Shown: positions 25,758 to 37,973 of the stretch, in pieces
Layout of the letters: each line of letters opens with the position of its first letter
How positions within the stretch are numbered: position 1 is the first letter of the stretch
From: Cloeon dipterum
Lineage: Eukaryota > Arthropoda > Insecta > Ephemeroptera > Baetidae
DNA length: 64,000 bases
Assembly: GCF_949628265.1 (NCBI RefSeq)
Contig: NC_088790.1
Location: 14,698,545-14,762,544, forward strand
Reading direction: 5' to 3'
Made by a program: the position numbers and the translations under genes
The notes under the pieces: generated by a model
Databases searched by the model: none
What the model was told of the DNA's origin: nothing
What the model saw: the letters and a program-made list of their open reading frames with translations, nothing else

Positions 25758-28472
25758 ATGTTTCTTACTCATATTTTTATCTTGGCTCTAGAATTGGAAA
25801 TGGTATAGCGTTTTAAAATATTTTGAGAGCAGTTTTTTTTACCAATTATGAACTCTAGGTGTTTGCAATTAAGAGCAACACAAATATTACATCAAAAGGT
25901 ATGACGTAAAATTCAGATTTCTTTTTAAAGAATGAATTAATCATCCGCAGGTATCTTAGATATCAGGGGACGCCGGGCATTTATAGCAAATTGCTGTTCA
26001 AATCGATATTGTAAAGACTTGAACAAGAATTTGAAATTGGAGGCTCCAAAGAACTCGACAAATAAGCAGAAGGTGGTGGCTAAGAAGAAGAAAAATATTC
26101 AAATCCGCCCTAACGTGTTAACCATTCGGAGGCCGCCAAAGGTTGTATTTGTTGCTGTTGGTCGGCCGGCTAAAAGAAGAACGGAACCACTTGAAACGAT
26201 GCCCACTCGAAAGATGGCGAAGGGATCAAAAACGACTAAAAGGACAACCCTGACCAGCACAAAACGGCGAAGGACAACCCTATCTAACGATTACTATTAC
26301 GACGACACCACGAAAACTACTAGAAGGCGTCGAACTACCACACCTGCTTACGAATACTATGACGACACGACAACCCGCAGACGACGTCGCCGTACCTCAA
26401 CCACCAGACGCCGTCGAAGGACGACCAAGATAGGTTCAAATCCAGATGTTGACTATGTGGAGGCAATGACGGTGCCACCTGGATCGTACACCAAGAGCGA
26501 TGAATATTACGACGACCCCACGACCCGCCGGAGGCGAAGCACCGCGAAGCCAACAACACTTGGAGTTTCTACGATCATCACGACTGTTCCAGTAATTGAA
26601 ACTACAGCATCTTTGACATCCCCAGTCAGTACCGTCACAACTATTGAGGGTAAAACGACTGAAACTGAAGCAGCTACGACAACAGCAAAGAGACCTGAAG
26701 TATGAATTTATACCATGCTTATTATTTTAATGAATTTCAATGAAAATTTGTAGACCACTCGCATGCCGACTACTAAATTAACAGTTTTGGATGAAGAAGA
26801 AGATGAAACAGATGTAGGAACAACGGCAAGGCCTTCTCAGAAAACAACTAAAACTACAAAAAGGACTGCCACAACCACGGATGAGCCAGATGATGGAGAG
26901 GATTATGAGGAAGATGAAGACAGTGAAGACACTTTAACTACCACTAAGGTGAAATCAACTTCTACCACCGTGAAGACCACCACCACTGGTGCGGACGATG
27001 AAGTACTCGGGGATGACGAAACAACACCCAAAGCGACAGTTAAAGCCACTACTACAAAATTAATCACCACAAGTAGCAGTGACGATTTTCCCGATGAAGA
27101 GACTGCTACGGTTAAAGCGAGTACAAAAACCACTGCGACAGATGAATTAGACCAGCAAGAAACGACAAAAAAGATTGCGAAAACAACAGCTACCACTAAA
27201 AATACCAACGATGAGCTTGACATTGAATTAGGACAAGGCAAAGAAACGACTGTAACAACAACAAAAGCAACAGAAAAGCAAACAAGTAGTTCTGAGAATG
27301 AAATATTTGGTGGTCTGGAAGATGCCAGCACGGTAAAAGCAACAGAAGGGACAACAACAACAACAACAACAACAACAGCAAAAAGTGACGATTTGTTCGA
27401 AAATGGTGGTGTCGCAACAAAAACCAGGGTAGCTGAAACGACGAAACCTCCAACAACTAAAGGAGAAGACCTACTTGGCGAGGAGGAATCTTCCACATCT
27501 ACCGTAGTGAAAACTAGCACAGCACCGGCTGCGGCCACAACCACAAAGGGTGAGTCTGGGGGTCTGGACTTAGCTGAAGATGAAAGAAGCACGACAGAAA
27601 AAGCTAGTCAAGCAACTACCATAGCAACAACAGTCACCGCACGGACGGATTCAACCACTGGAGGACTGGTTATTGGAGAGAGTAGCACAAGTACTTCGGC
27701 AGCACAGTCAGCAACAACCAAAGCCGCTGGAACAAGTGCTGGAGTTGATGAAACCACAGAAGAAGACCAAGGAGACACAGAACAAGAGGATACCACAATA
27801 TTGCCGGAGGGAAACAGTTCTTCAAAGTCAGCCGTTACCTCAAGTTTAAGTGGAACTACAACAACTCCTCAAAGCTCTAGCACCTCAAGTTCTACTCCTG
27901 CAGCAGGCATTTCGACAGAAGGTGATGACGGCGAGGGGGAAACCGATGTGGAGGAAGAAAGCACCAGCACCGTCAGTGTAGCAATCTTGAATGCAGAACA
28001 ATCTAGCACCAATTCTCAAGTAACCATGAGTGCTAGTGCAGGAGCAGAAAGCACAACAGAGGCACGCGTTACATCGAGTTTTGGTGAAGAAGCCACCACT
28101 TCTCACCATTCTAACTACTCAATCCACTCAACTCATGCGCATCATAGCAATAGTTCACATTCCAATTCTACTTCTGCAGCAGGTAATTCGACTGACAATG
28201 AGAGTAGTGCTGTCGGTGAGGAGGAAGACGGCGTAGAGGAAGATAATAACAGTACCGACGTCAGCGTAGCATTAGAATCTGCTTCTACCAGAGAACAATC
28301 AGTATCAAATGCAGAGCAATCCAGTACCAATGCTCAGGTAACCACAATAATTGCTGCAACCACTGGAGCAGCAACAACTGTTGTTGCAGCAGATGCAGAG
28401 ACTAAAGCAACAACAGCGGTGGCATCCACCACCGCCGCTTCAAATGATTTTGATATTGGTGCTATAAAATAA
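25758..28472 (+). CDS. Secreted Arg/Tyr-block, Thr/Ser-rich protein A (850 aa), unrecognised family
   Basis: Exons 25758-25802, 25859-25898, 25951-26699 and 26754-28472; phases match at every junction. The first two exons give a signal peptide (M1 to about A18, ending EMVFA). Residues 35-50 hold GRRAFIANCC and a third cysteine. Residues about 130-230 alternate arginine runs (up to six) and threonines with acidic tyrosine clusters (DYYYDD, YEYYDD, DEYYDD). The remainder is Thr/Ser-rich and acidic (TTTK units, DDE runs). It contains a duplicated NAEQSSTN-x-QVT segment and a His/Ser/Asn stretch with several N-x-S/T sites, so heavy O- and N-glycosylation is likely. It has no transmembrane segment. 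An AATAAA overlaps the stop. It is paralogous to the next gene. Function unknown; an extracellular matrix, cuticle or adhesive protein or a peptide precursor are possible. Confidence 0.75.
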
Positions 28473-28697
28473 AATGAATTGATGAAAATACGAATTTGTT
28501 TTGCCTATGCGCTGATCGAATTTTCACCTTGAACTGGATTATGACAGTGAAAAAATAATAACGAAAGGAAGTGACGCACAACGAAACTATAGAATGGGGG
28601 GGAGGGGAACGCAGAACTTCCAGTTAGATCGCACCTAAAGTACAGGCACAGTTGGGCGCACTAAAAATTAAAACTTCTGCATTTGCGATGTTAGAAC

Positions 28698-29860
28698 ATG
28701 CTTATTTTTATGATAATCACAATCACAGGATTACAGGTGCTTCTAAAGTATTGCTTTAAAAATCGACTAGATTCTAATCTTTTGTATACGGTTACTACGG
28801 TTAAATAGTTCTGCTTGGCCGATGAATACGTGGAGCAGGACAACGCAACTGAATATGATGTAATAGTAGAAGACCTGCCTATGAGAAGTTATTGCATGCT
28901 TTAATTCGTTTCAAAATTCTCATACTGCACCAAAATTAGATTTAAGTGACCCAAATGAAGTACAAAGAAGACGCACATTCATACAAAATTGCTGCTGTTC
29001 AGTCAAATGCCCAGGTTGGAATTCACTTTCGGATCCTTTCGCAAATGCGGATGACACAAAAATTAAGGAAAATTTGCGAATTGGTACGAAATACAGTCGC
29101 ACCAGAATAATAACACTCAGGCCCTACAGGTAAGAAGTGCAGATTGATTTGCTCAAGTGAACAATGAATTGAGAATTATTGCAGAAACCTGGTCTTCGCT
29201 GTTCAGGGACCAACGACACCGTTCAAAAGACACTTGATCCCGTGGAGGCTTCGGAAGTCCACGACTGGTGCTAGACGCAGGAGGAGCACCACTGCGCAAG
29301 GGAGAAGACGGCGTCGCCGCCGCACCACAACGCCGGCCTACTACGACGACTACTACGAGGATGTCACCACGACCAGAAGGCGAAGACGCACCACGACAGC
29401 CTCATACTATGACGATTACTACTATGAAAACGACATAACGTCTCGCCGGACACGCTCCTCAACCACAGCCCAACCATTTACAAAGCAAGGTATGGTGATT
29501 TAGTTGGTTATTTTGAATTTCTCACAGCTTATGTTAGCAAATGCGGCTGAGGCTGAATATTACGATGACCCAATAACTACCAGAAGAAAAAGACGACGCA
29601 CAACCACCAAGATGCCAGAGTACTATGACGATGACAAGTATTACTACGACGACATGTCAACCACAAAAAGAAGGCGAACAAGAAGCACTGCTTCAGCAGT
29701 CCCAAATACCACAAGTTCAAACACTACTGTTTCTAGTCCAGAGTCAACAACGGTGATTCCTACTAAGTCTCAGGACAGTGAGCGTCGAGAAGAGACAAGC
29801 AATTTTATGTTGTTGCCATTGGACACAAAAAAACCGGTGCTAGATGACACTGACCCTTGA
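28698..29860 (+). CDS. Secreted Arg/Tyr-block protein B (311 aa), paralogue of A
   Basis: Exons 28698-28736, 28809-28887, 28940-29129, 29185-29489 and 29538-29860; phases agree throughout (936 nt). A signal peptide runs from M1 to about A17 (MLIFMIITITGLQFCLA), followed by an acidic segment with an N-A-T site. Residues 49-63 carry RRRTFIQNCCCSVKC, aligning with GRRAFIANCC in protein A. Residues about 120-275 hold arginine runs (up to seven) between tyrosine-acid blocks such as YYDDYYED, YYDDYYYEND and EYYDDDKYYYDD. The C-terminus is short and Ser/Thr-rich and lacks A's long extension. It lies 225 bp downstream of gene A, same strand, with its own signal exon, so it is a separate tandem copy. 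The small exons and weak donor (GTTATT after 28887) are the least certain parts. Function unknown. Confidence 0.75.
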
Positions 29861-29998
29861 TAGTTTAATTTTTTTTTAACTTTAATGAAGGATGAATTTT
29901 TAATTTTTAATAATTATGCCTAAGGCAACAGTGTTTTGCACGGGTTTTTGGTGAGATAAAATCTAAAAAATATTTTGTAATTCATTTTAATATTAATT

Positions 29999-30004
29999 AA
30001 TAAA
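29999..30004 (+). terminator. Poly(A) signal for secreted protein B gene
   Basis: AATAAA about 140 nt after the stop codon of gene B. The convergent RELCH-like gene has its own signal on the other strand about 200 bp away. Confidence 0.5.
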
Positions 30005-30198
30005 ATACACATTATTTGAAACATTCTTAGCATTAATCACTTAAGTAAAATATAGAAACGTGAACGAATTTCAAAGAATTTGCTAAGTAACAAAAATAAT
30101 GCCATCTATCCCAGCACAAAGTGCAAAAATAATTTAAAACCAAATTTAACAAAGTGTGTACTATGTATCACAAACGTTTTTCCACTCCAAATTTAAGT

Positions 30199-30204
30199 TT
30201 TATT
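30199..30204 (-). terminator. Poly(A) signal for RELCH-like gene
   Basis: AATAAA on the minus strand, about 50 nt after the RELCH stop codon at 30255. Confidence 0.6.
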
Positions 30205-30254
30205 TGCATTCCCAGACTGGAATGATATTTTTTTTTGAAAAGCTAAAAGCGAAC

Positions 30255-33200
30255 TTACTTCTTTTTCAACAAACTCGACATCCGTTGCTTCACATCTTCA
30301 ACACTTTTCCTCCCTGAATTCATTGCAGATTGCACAAGGTGCGGCCTGAAGAAAAATAAATCTTTGGTTAGTTTCTACCCTTACTTTGAGACGGTTCTAC
30401 CTTGCAAACATGTAAATGAACTCATCAATTCTGAAATTATAATTCAATGTGAGCTCTGAGTTATGCATTATCATGTCAAGTTAGATTTAATTTTATTGGG
30501 ATAATGTTAAAAGCAACGAAAGCGCATACTTCTCTGTCTTGGGTGTTGTCGGTGTAGCAGGTTCAATTTGGGCCCTCGCCTCCGCCTCTCGAAGCCAGTT
30601 GTTGACCGCGTCAGAGTGGACGTGCATGCACTGCTCGCACACAGAGCTTAAATCCCTGTACAAGCCAATAGTTTAGCAAAGGAGTGGGGAATAATATGAT
30701 GAACAGCTCTACCTCAAGGCAGGTACTAGAGTGGCAGCCATCGCTTGCCGGCTGAGAGGAACCTGCAGGGCGGTGGATAGGGCAGCGACCAACGCCTGGC
30801 CAAGGTCCATCCGCCGCGTCTGACTTGTCACACCGTGCAGACAAAAGGCAGCAAGTTGGCATAGCTGCGGCAGCACCACTGAAATTTTATATGAACTGTT
30901 ATTCATAGAATATTCTTGACGACACCCGTTCAATTTTCTAAATAATCTGTATAGTTTAAAAATTGTTTGGAAAGTAATGCCACAAACAAAAACCTCATTA
31001 CACTCAACTTTGGAGTTAAATTCAATTTGAATGAAATTGGAAAAAATATTTGTTGCATTAGGTTAGGAATAAATCACGGATTGAATTGTTTTATCTGTAA
31101 GAATGCATGAGATTTTTAATGTAATTTCAAAATTTTAACAATGTCTCACAGGTCTAAATAAACCTCATTAAAAATTATTATTTTGGTTTATGGATAGTAA
31201 AGATGGTCCCACAATTGAATTGTCTCATCAAGGGAAATCTCTATAAAAAAACTATTCTGAATGATTAAAAATAGGATTTATAAAAATTTATTTTGAAGTT
31301 TTTTCAAATATTTTAAGTGAACTCAGAAAATCAAAAGAATTCTAAAAAAAATTAAATTTTTTTACTAGTGGTTCGCTTTTAAATCACAAAAAATAAAAGC
31401 TGAATGCGGAACAAGCAGACGAAAATAAAACAAAATAAACGCACCATCCTCAGCAAACGCTGGATCACAAGTTGGCAGCAAGCGAGTCATGGCCTTTGTG
31501 ACGGCCACACTCATCACATGACTGGTCAGTGCCTCTCTGGAGAGTTGCTGCAAGGTCGTTCTGCTCTCTGCCTGGGCTACTCCTGGCTGAGAGGCCAGCT
31601 CTGCATATGCTGCCACAACCACTTCTTTCACCTCTCTGCATAAATTAATTCCCAGACATTAAATTATCGTATTTAAAAAAATGAAACACTTTTCCTACTT
31701 ACTCGTTCAGGTCAGTGGCAAGCATGGCCAGTTGGGGAAGCACGAATTTAGTCAAGGCACTTTCATGTAAACAGCTGAGACTGTGGAAGGTGAGCTGTGC
31801 GGCTGCCAGTCTGACAGCAGGCCTCGAGTTCTTGGACGCTTCGCTGAGGCACGCCAGCACGGTTTCCTGAAGCGCTATTGCTCGGCACAAGTGGAATATG
31901 CTCACCTTGAGAGATGGAAATCAATAGGAGTTTAAAAACAGAGGGAATATTTACCTTTAAGGGAGCCAAAGGCAACTTGAGTGAAGGCAGCAAAATGAGC
32001 AAATGGCGGAGTGTGTTTGACAGTTCCATTGTGTCGTTCGGATCACCAGTGGTTAAAAGAGCCACCAATAAAACCTGTGTTGCAAATTGACATGAATTTT
32101 CCAAAGCATTCGTTTAAACTTGTACTGACAGGTATCAAAATTAAAGATGGAGGTGTCTGAGGTTCACTATTATTGTCGAGATTCGACAGAGATTCTTCTG
32201 CACTTCGAAGGCCTTCTTTGAACATTGGTTTGATTCTGTTTAGCGTGAAGTGCTTTCCCATGACTTTGCTCAGTTGATGGTAGAATTTAACGTAGGCTAG
32301 CAGCGCATCTTCATTTCCAACATCAACGGAGCATAAGGCATCAAACAGTCCCGGAATGAAAGCAGATAAGACCCAGTCCATCTGCGGCCAATGCTGAAAA
32401 GAAGATTGAATGAAAAATTGAATTAAGTGTGCTACTAATGGTATACAAAGCGGCAAAGTTTGTAACTATCTTTTAAAAAAAAACTTGAATTGTGAGGAGT
32501 AGTGTTTGTAGTTTTGGAACTCAGACTTGTAGTATTCTTTTGATCAATCGAAAAAGAGTTAAGATGTTGAAAAATTTATTTTTGGCGATGGATTGAAACT
32601 ATACAACTCATACCAATAGAATAAACAGATCTTGATTACAAGAGTTGAACGTGAAAATGAAGTTTGTTTCTGATTGTGATTATTGACCATTTTTTATAGT
32701 GTCGTTTAATATTATGTAAATATTGTGTATTCTTAAGACAAGCTAAGTAAATATTCAAATCTTCAACTATCGTAGCCACTATAAAAAGCAGATGTAGGAA
32801 ATGCATACCTGATAGGAGTCATCACTGAGACGCAGATTCAAAGCTTGCAGCATGGCGTTTGTGTTGCTGTTTGGCTCAAGGAAAATGAGTGGATTGCTGA
32901 GGTCACAGCCAATGTCAGAGATTTCCTTGATTTGCTCCAGATCCATTCTATCCAACACGTCCTCATGTGAAGCCAAGCGGATCACGATGAAAGGCAGAAT
33001 TTGGCCCACGGCGCCAATCATCGGTCCGCAACGAGGATCATGAGCAAGAGCCTTCAGCCGGGATAACAGCCTCTTCACCAAGCTCGACTCTAACCGATCA
33101 AGTTGCAGAGCCCATTGAGCTAGTACAGGGAGGAGCACCTGAAAATTCACACGGAAGTTTAGCAGGGTTTAAATATAAAAAAGCGGGTTTTTTTCGAGAG

Positions 33201-36093
33201 GAAAATACTTATTACTAATTTTTCAACTTTTATTAAAAAACTTCTGAATGTCTTTCCAAGTGCAGGTCATTACTTTGATAAGAATTTATTTAATTATCGA
33301 AGAGATTTTTAATATTTTCAAAACTAATTGTAAGCAATATTTTGTAACAAGTTACTGCAACACTTAAACGCGTGTAGCGTCGTAGCATCTTATATTTGTG
33401 GGTTTCTCGGGTTTCCTTAAAAAGGATAAATGGCATGACAAATAAAAATCAAGTAGCAATTGAAACGGGTTGATTTTTGTATTAAAAAAAAACGCAAATG
33501 CGAAAATTTCCTATCATTTACTCACCCGCTGAGCGAGTTGGCGAACACCAGAATCCTGATCCTCAATGGCCAAGAAGCACAGCTCCTCACATTGCAGATA
33601 TTTGTCTTCCTGGGCAGTGAATGCGACGACCAAGGACAGGGCTCGCACGACCGCGACGCGAACCTCAGGCTCAGCAGCCTCCAGTAGCAACTGCTGCAGC
33701 ACCGGTAGCACCATCGCCTGACGAAGGCGTGCGGGGGCGGTTGGGGCGATTGCCAGGCACACTTCAGCGGCCAACAGGCGCCGCTCCATCGACTTGTAGC
33801 CAGCCAGCTCCCACGTCTGAGGCAATATGTGAGCTTCCAGCAGCTCGCTATCTGAGGCTAGGCGTTTGATCCCTTCCACCACTACTATTCGCTCCTGTTC
33901 CTGAGGCTTTTTTCTTATGTTGAGTAGAAGGCTGATCAGGGCTGAGCACTGATCCGAACTTTTGGCCTCGGGAATGGCTGCCAGAATAAGTGGAATCGAT
34001 TCTTCTTTCTTGGATGAGATAACAGATGGAAGAGTTTCCAACAGCAGATGAAGGAGGGATTCAACAGGACGTGGTCTGTCGGGAGAAATACTGAGAAGTC
34101 GCAGCAGGGTGGAGTGGAATAGATCAGGGAGTTTTCTCAACTCTTCTTCGTCTTCGGCTGCTGCTTCTTCAAATTTTGATTCAACTCTTGCTGGTGGCCC
34201 AGAAGAAACAGTCTTAATTTCTGAAACTGCATGTGGAAAAATTAGGACTGCGTTAATTTTACCAATAGTAAATTCAGTTAGTTTGTTTGTGCACCCTAAA
34301 ATAGTTGATTCTTTTGATAACTCTATCTATCTTATAATTTATTATTATTTAAATATTTAAAGTGAAATATACCTGGACAATAACTTATAAGTTTGATTGT
34401 AAACCGGAATTTTTCAATAATCAGATATCAGCAAATTACTATCAAATTTAGACATTAACTCGTTTACAAAACAAAAAATTATGACCAAGCAGATTCCCAA
34501 TTTAGCTTACCCAAATATTTAGCCGTTAGTATGGTAACATCTAAATTACTTTAATAGTTTCATGGCTGATGAATTCAGAAAATTATTTCTAGAATCTTAA
34601 AACCTATTCAAAATTTACACATGATTGAGAATATCGCTACTGTTCAAATCTGAAAAATATTTTTCACCTTGGTAGGAAAATAAAGTTGAACTTTTTGTAA
34701 TTTTCTGAATGAAAAAGTAAGATATCAAAATATAACAGGAACAATTTGCTCTACTCCAAATATATTTTATGGAGTTTTGAAGCAAAAAAGAATAAAGCAG
34801 ATGAAACGAAAATTCTGGCAAAAGGCAATAATATTTTGGGGGGAAGCCAAAATGCTGACTAAATTGGTTTAAACATAGGATTTAATTGCTTTCCAATACC
34901 ATTTATTAAGTTAATTTCAAACCCATTGCGGTGTAGAAAAATAGTTGAAAAACTAAATGAGTAGTTATTGATGCTTGGGTGTCTCTCCCAATTAAATTAG
35001 GCTCACCTGGAATATCTGAGGTATCAGTAGAAACATCTACAAGGTCTAAAATTTTATTTGGCTCTGATTGTTCTCTTGATATTGCTTCCTCCAACTTTTG
35101 CTCGAGATAATTGCATTTTGTATTCTAAAGAAGAATTACTTAACGACAATTTCCACAATATGCCATAGAGATAATACCAGTCTTGTGATTTCCTCTTCAA
35201 AATAAACTGTTTCTTCAGTTTGACACTCAATTTCATTAGTTTCTTTGTGGGTAACTCTGTACAACTGAGGTAGCTCAGGAGGTCTTGGAATATTCAGACC
35301 CACGTCATCCCAATCATCAAAGTCCTAATCAAATTAAAAAAATGCTTTATTATCATTATCAAAATCTTTGAAAACCTCACTTGTTCGTTATTTTCATCAG
35401 AGAAGGTGACAGCCGTGAGTTTGTAGCCTTGTCGAAGTAAATATTCATTCACTAAAAAATTTAGCGCCCTTTGTTCATGGGGGCGAATTGCTTCGCTACT
35501 GATTGAGTTTGTTTTGCTGCTGGTGACATGAACTTCCCGCTCTGTGAGAAAAATTAATATCACTTGACAAACCCTTCAATTAATTACAAACCTGAGGAGA
35601 ATTGAGTAAGAGAAGTTCTTAAGCCACTGATGGTCTCTTTTGCTTTTCGCAACTCAAATTCCAACACGGCAATGCGTTCATCAGTTCCATCCTCAGACAG
35701 TCGTGATATGTCCAAGGAATCAAGGGTCGCTTGGCTTTGCGAGCGAGCTGCGGAAATTTTGATTGTTTTAAACTCTCTTGACCTTCTATGAATTAAAAAT
35801 AAATTAAACCTCGAGTGTATCCAAACGGAAAGTCTGTAAAATTATAAACTCAAATTGTGCATGCGATTCATATAGCATTGAATAGTGAGTTTTTTACCAA
35901 TAGACGTAGCAGAGGGCGGTGATGTCTGCCTTTCAAAGTTCGCAGGGTTGGAGAAAAATTCTTTCAAAGTGGACAATTCTCTGCCGGCCTCGATTAATTC
36001 CAGATGCAATTCCAAAGCAGTTAGTAGGAAATTATCTTGAAGCAACCTGCCAGCAATTTGCTCCAGAGGGATATTTTCCTGTTCACCCTCCAT
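30255..36093 (-). CDS. RELCH: RELCH-like protein (LisH, coiled coil, HEAT repeats), 1007 aa
   Basis: RELCH (KIAA1468) binds Rab11 and OSBP and helps non-vesicular cholesterol transfer from recycling endosomes to the trans-Golgi. Sixteen exons: 36093-35898, 35833-35810, 35747-35592, 35541-35381, 35324-35178, 35124-35007, 34226-33526, 33138-32809, 32393-32130, 32074-31955, 31905-31703, 31635-31445, 30878-30713, 30655-30530, 30430-30401, 30345-30255. They sum to exactly 1008 codons. An N-terminal LisH-type helix pair (residues about 8-40) is followed by a coiled coil (IAVLEFELRKAKETI). A second LisH-like segment (NEYLLRQGYKLTAVTF) and the family hallmark DFDDWDDVGLNIP come next. From residue about 290 it is helical HEAT-type repeat to the end. 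It is somewhat shorter than the roughly 1200-residue human protein. It is divergent from ABHD11-like and convergent with secreted gene B. Confidence 0.93.
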
Positions 36094-36671
36094 GATCGAA
36101 AAATTGATAGCAACAAGAAAATGGCATGACAAAAAATAAATCTCTTGTCTGTATTTCTGGAATCGGTGTGACACTACTGTTTTTCCTTCCAGGTGGGTGT
36201 GAAAGGGAGGGAGAAAACAAAACGTAACACTGACAACACGGTTGCAGGTGTGCGCGCATGGTATGGACTATGAATGAAATACCGGTGTTTTTTCTAAAGC
36301 AATCCGAAATAAATTCCAAACCAGTCAATGACAAAACTTTCTTTGCACTTTATTTTTTTTAAAGTTTCATTTCCATAATCATGTATTTTGGCTGTCTTAT
36401 TCTGATTCCCTTGATTATTTTTATTTAAATTGAATTCGCACAATAAACCGGTTCTCTACAGCTGCAATTTCAATCTTCATTCACTTTGGGAATAGCGGTA
36501 AATTTAAAAACCACAACATTGGCTCATTCGTCCTTGGCCTACCCCCAAGCTGAAGTGGGTCGTCTTGGCACTCTTGGCCAAAGACCATAATAATATCATC
36601 ACATACCAGTTGTTAGCCAGCCATCGCCATCTCTCAATTTATAGCAATAATTTCGATATTTTCTGTGGAAA
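36094..36671. promoter_or_regulatory. Shared divergent promoter region, RELCH / ABHD11
   Basis: The two start codons face away from each other across 578 bp, so the 5' UTRs and core promoters of both genes must lie here unless distal exons exist. I saw no convincing TATA box. Inferred from layout only. Confidence 0.55.
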
Positions 36672-37771
36672 ATGCGACTCGAACGGCTTGTGTCCTTTAG
36701 GAAAGAATTAAGCCTGATATCACCATGTCATCGACTTATGTCTGGCGGCGCCAACTGCACAACCCCCCAAACCGATAGGTCAGTGAACTTTGCTCTAGAA
36801 TTAATTTATTTATTTTATTTACATAATGTTTCAGAATTCAGTCAATTCCAATGGCGTACTCATCATACGAGTCGACCAAAGTGCCATCGACGTGTCCACT
36901 CGTTGTGATGCACGGACTGCTTGGATCCAAATCAAACTGGAGGTCGCTATCAAAAAGTTTGCACGCCAAAACGGGCCGGAAAGTAATTGCTGTGGATGCA
37001 CGAAACCACGGTGATAGTCCACATGACGACAAGCTCAGCTACGCTCACATGGCAGAAGACGTCAGGGCGCTCCTAACCTCGCTCAACATTGATAAGAGTG
37101 TGCTGCTGGGCCACAGCATGGGAGGCAGAACAATGATGCTTGCAGCACTGTTATTTGTAGGATTTTGAAGTCTCTGTTTGTGGCTCTGTTATTTAGCTTC
37201 CGTTAAATTGCAGCCCGAACTGGTTCGAGGTTTAATTGTTGTGGACATCTCTCCAATCGGAACAAGCAAAAGTATTCACTTAATCGGTGCTTTCCTTGAG
37301 GCTATGAGAAAGGTGGATCTTCCACCGAATGTTCCGTTGTTGACAGCCAAGAAGATGGCAGACAACCAGCTGAGTAAAGTTGTGCATGTGAGATTTTTGA
37401 ATACATTTCGGCAAAATTTTTATGATGAAAATCTAATTTAGGATATTGGAATTCGTCAATTTTTGCTGACGAATCTAGTCGAAACAGGAAACGGCGGCTG
37501 CAAGTGGAGGGTCAACCTTGACGTCCTGCAGAGGTGCTTTGCCAAACAAGTTGCTGATTTTCCCCCTGTAAATAAGGTGTACGAAGGACCCACACTTTTT
37601 ATTGCTGGCGCGCTGTCCGACTACATTAGAGAGTCCGAAACTGAGGCTATCAAAAAGATTTTCCCAAAAGCAGAGTTTGAACGAGTCCAAGGTGCAGGCC
37701 ACTGGGTTCACTCTGACCAGCCATCAGAATTTGTGCGGATTGTGTCCGGCTTCCTCAACAAATTAACCTAG
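36672..37771 (+). CDS. ABHD11: ABHD11-like mitochondrial alpha/beta hydrolase, 310 aa
   Basis: ABHD11 is a mitochondrial serine hydrolase that protects the lipoylated 2-oxoglutarate dehydrogenase complex. Exons 36672-36778, 36835-37156, 37214-37387 and 37442-37771; 933 nt, all phases consistent, introns 54-56 bp. The first 25 residues are Arg-rich and suit a mitochondrial targeting sequence, though they include acidic residues. The oxyanion motif is VVMHGLLGSKSNW (about 59-71), followed by DARNHGDSP. The nucleophile elbow is GHSMGG with Ser130; D154 in VVDISP is a candidate acid. GAGHWVHSDQP supplies His288. Length is close to the human protein (315). Another serine hydrolase of this subfamily is possible but less likely. 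AATAAA follows at 37839. Confidence 0.93.
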
Positions 37772-37838
37772 ACTGTGATCAATTTCAAACTGTTATATCC
37801 ATCTTGTGGTTACCCTACTGTAACTCGTTGGTCTTGTG

Positions 37839-37844
37839 AATAAA
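37839..37844 (+). terminator. Poly(A) signal for ABHD11-like gene
   Basis: AATAAA 68 nt after the stop codon. The VPS33A poly(A) signal on the opposite strand is at 37878-37883, so the two cleavage sites probably fall within a few bases of each other. Confidence 0.75.
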
Positions 37845-37877
37845 ACATTCTTTAGCAAAGAATGCGACTTAATAGTC

Positions 37878-37883
37878 TTTATT
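37878..37883 (-). terminator. Poly(A) signal for VPS33A
   Basis: AATAAA on the minus strand about 90 nt after the VPS33A stop. The predicted cleavage about 15-25 nt further on coincides with the end of the convergent ABHD11-like transcript. Confidence 0.7.
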
Positions 37884-37973
37884 TTTATACAAATTAATAT
37901 GATTAACAAAATTGTACTTAAATTATACAACTGCATTTAGTTTGCATTAATTTACTGGAATGTTGCACTAGAT

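Noticed and set aside
26903..27592. 229-codon Val/Ser-rich frame on the minus strand
   Set aside because: It is the complement of the Thr-rich exon of secreted protein A; its composition follows directly from ACN/ACA codons read in reverse.
25758..29860. Treating secreted genes A and B as one gene
   Set aside because: A ends with an in-frame stop at 28472, and B has its own ATG, signal peptide and Cys-motif exon, so two tandem paralogues fit better.
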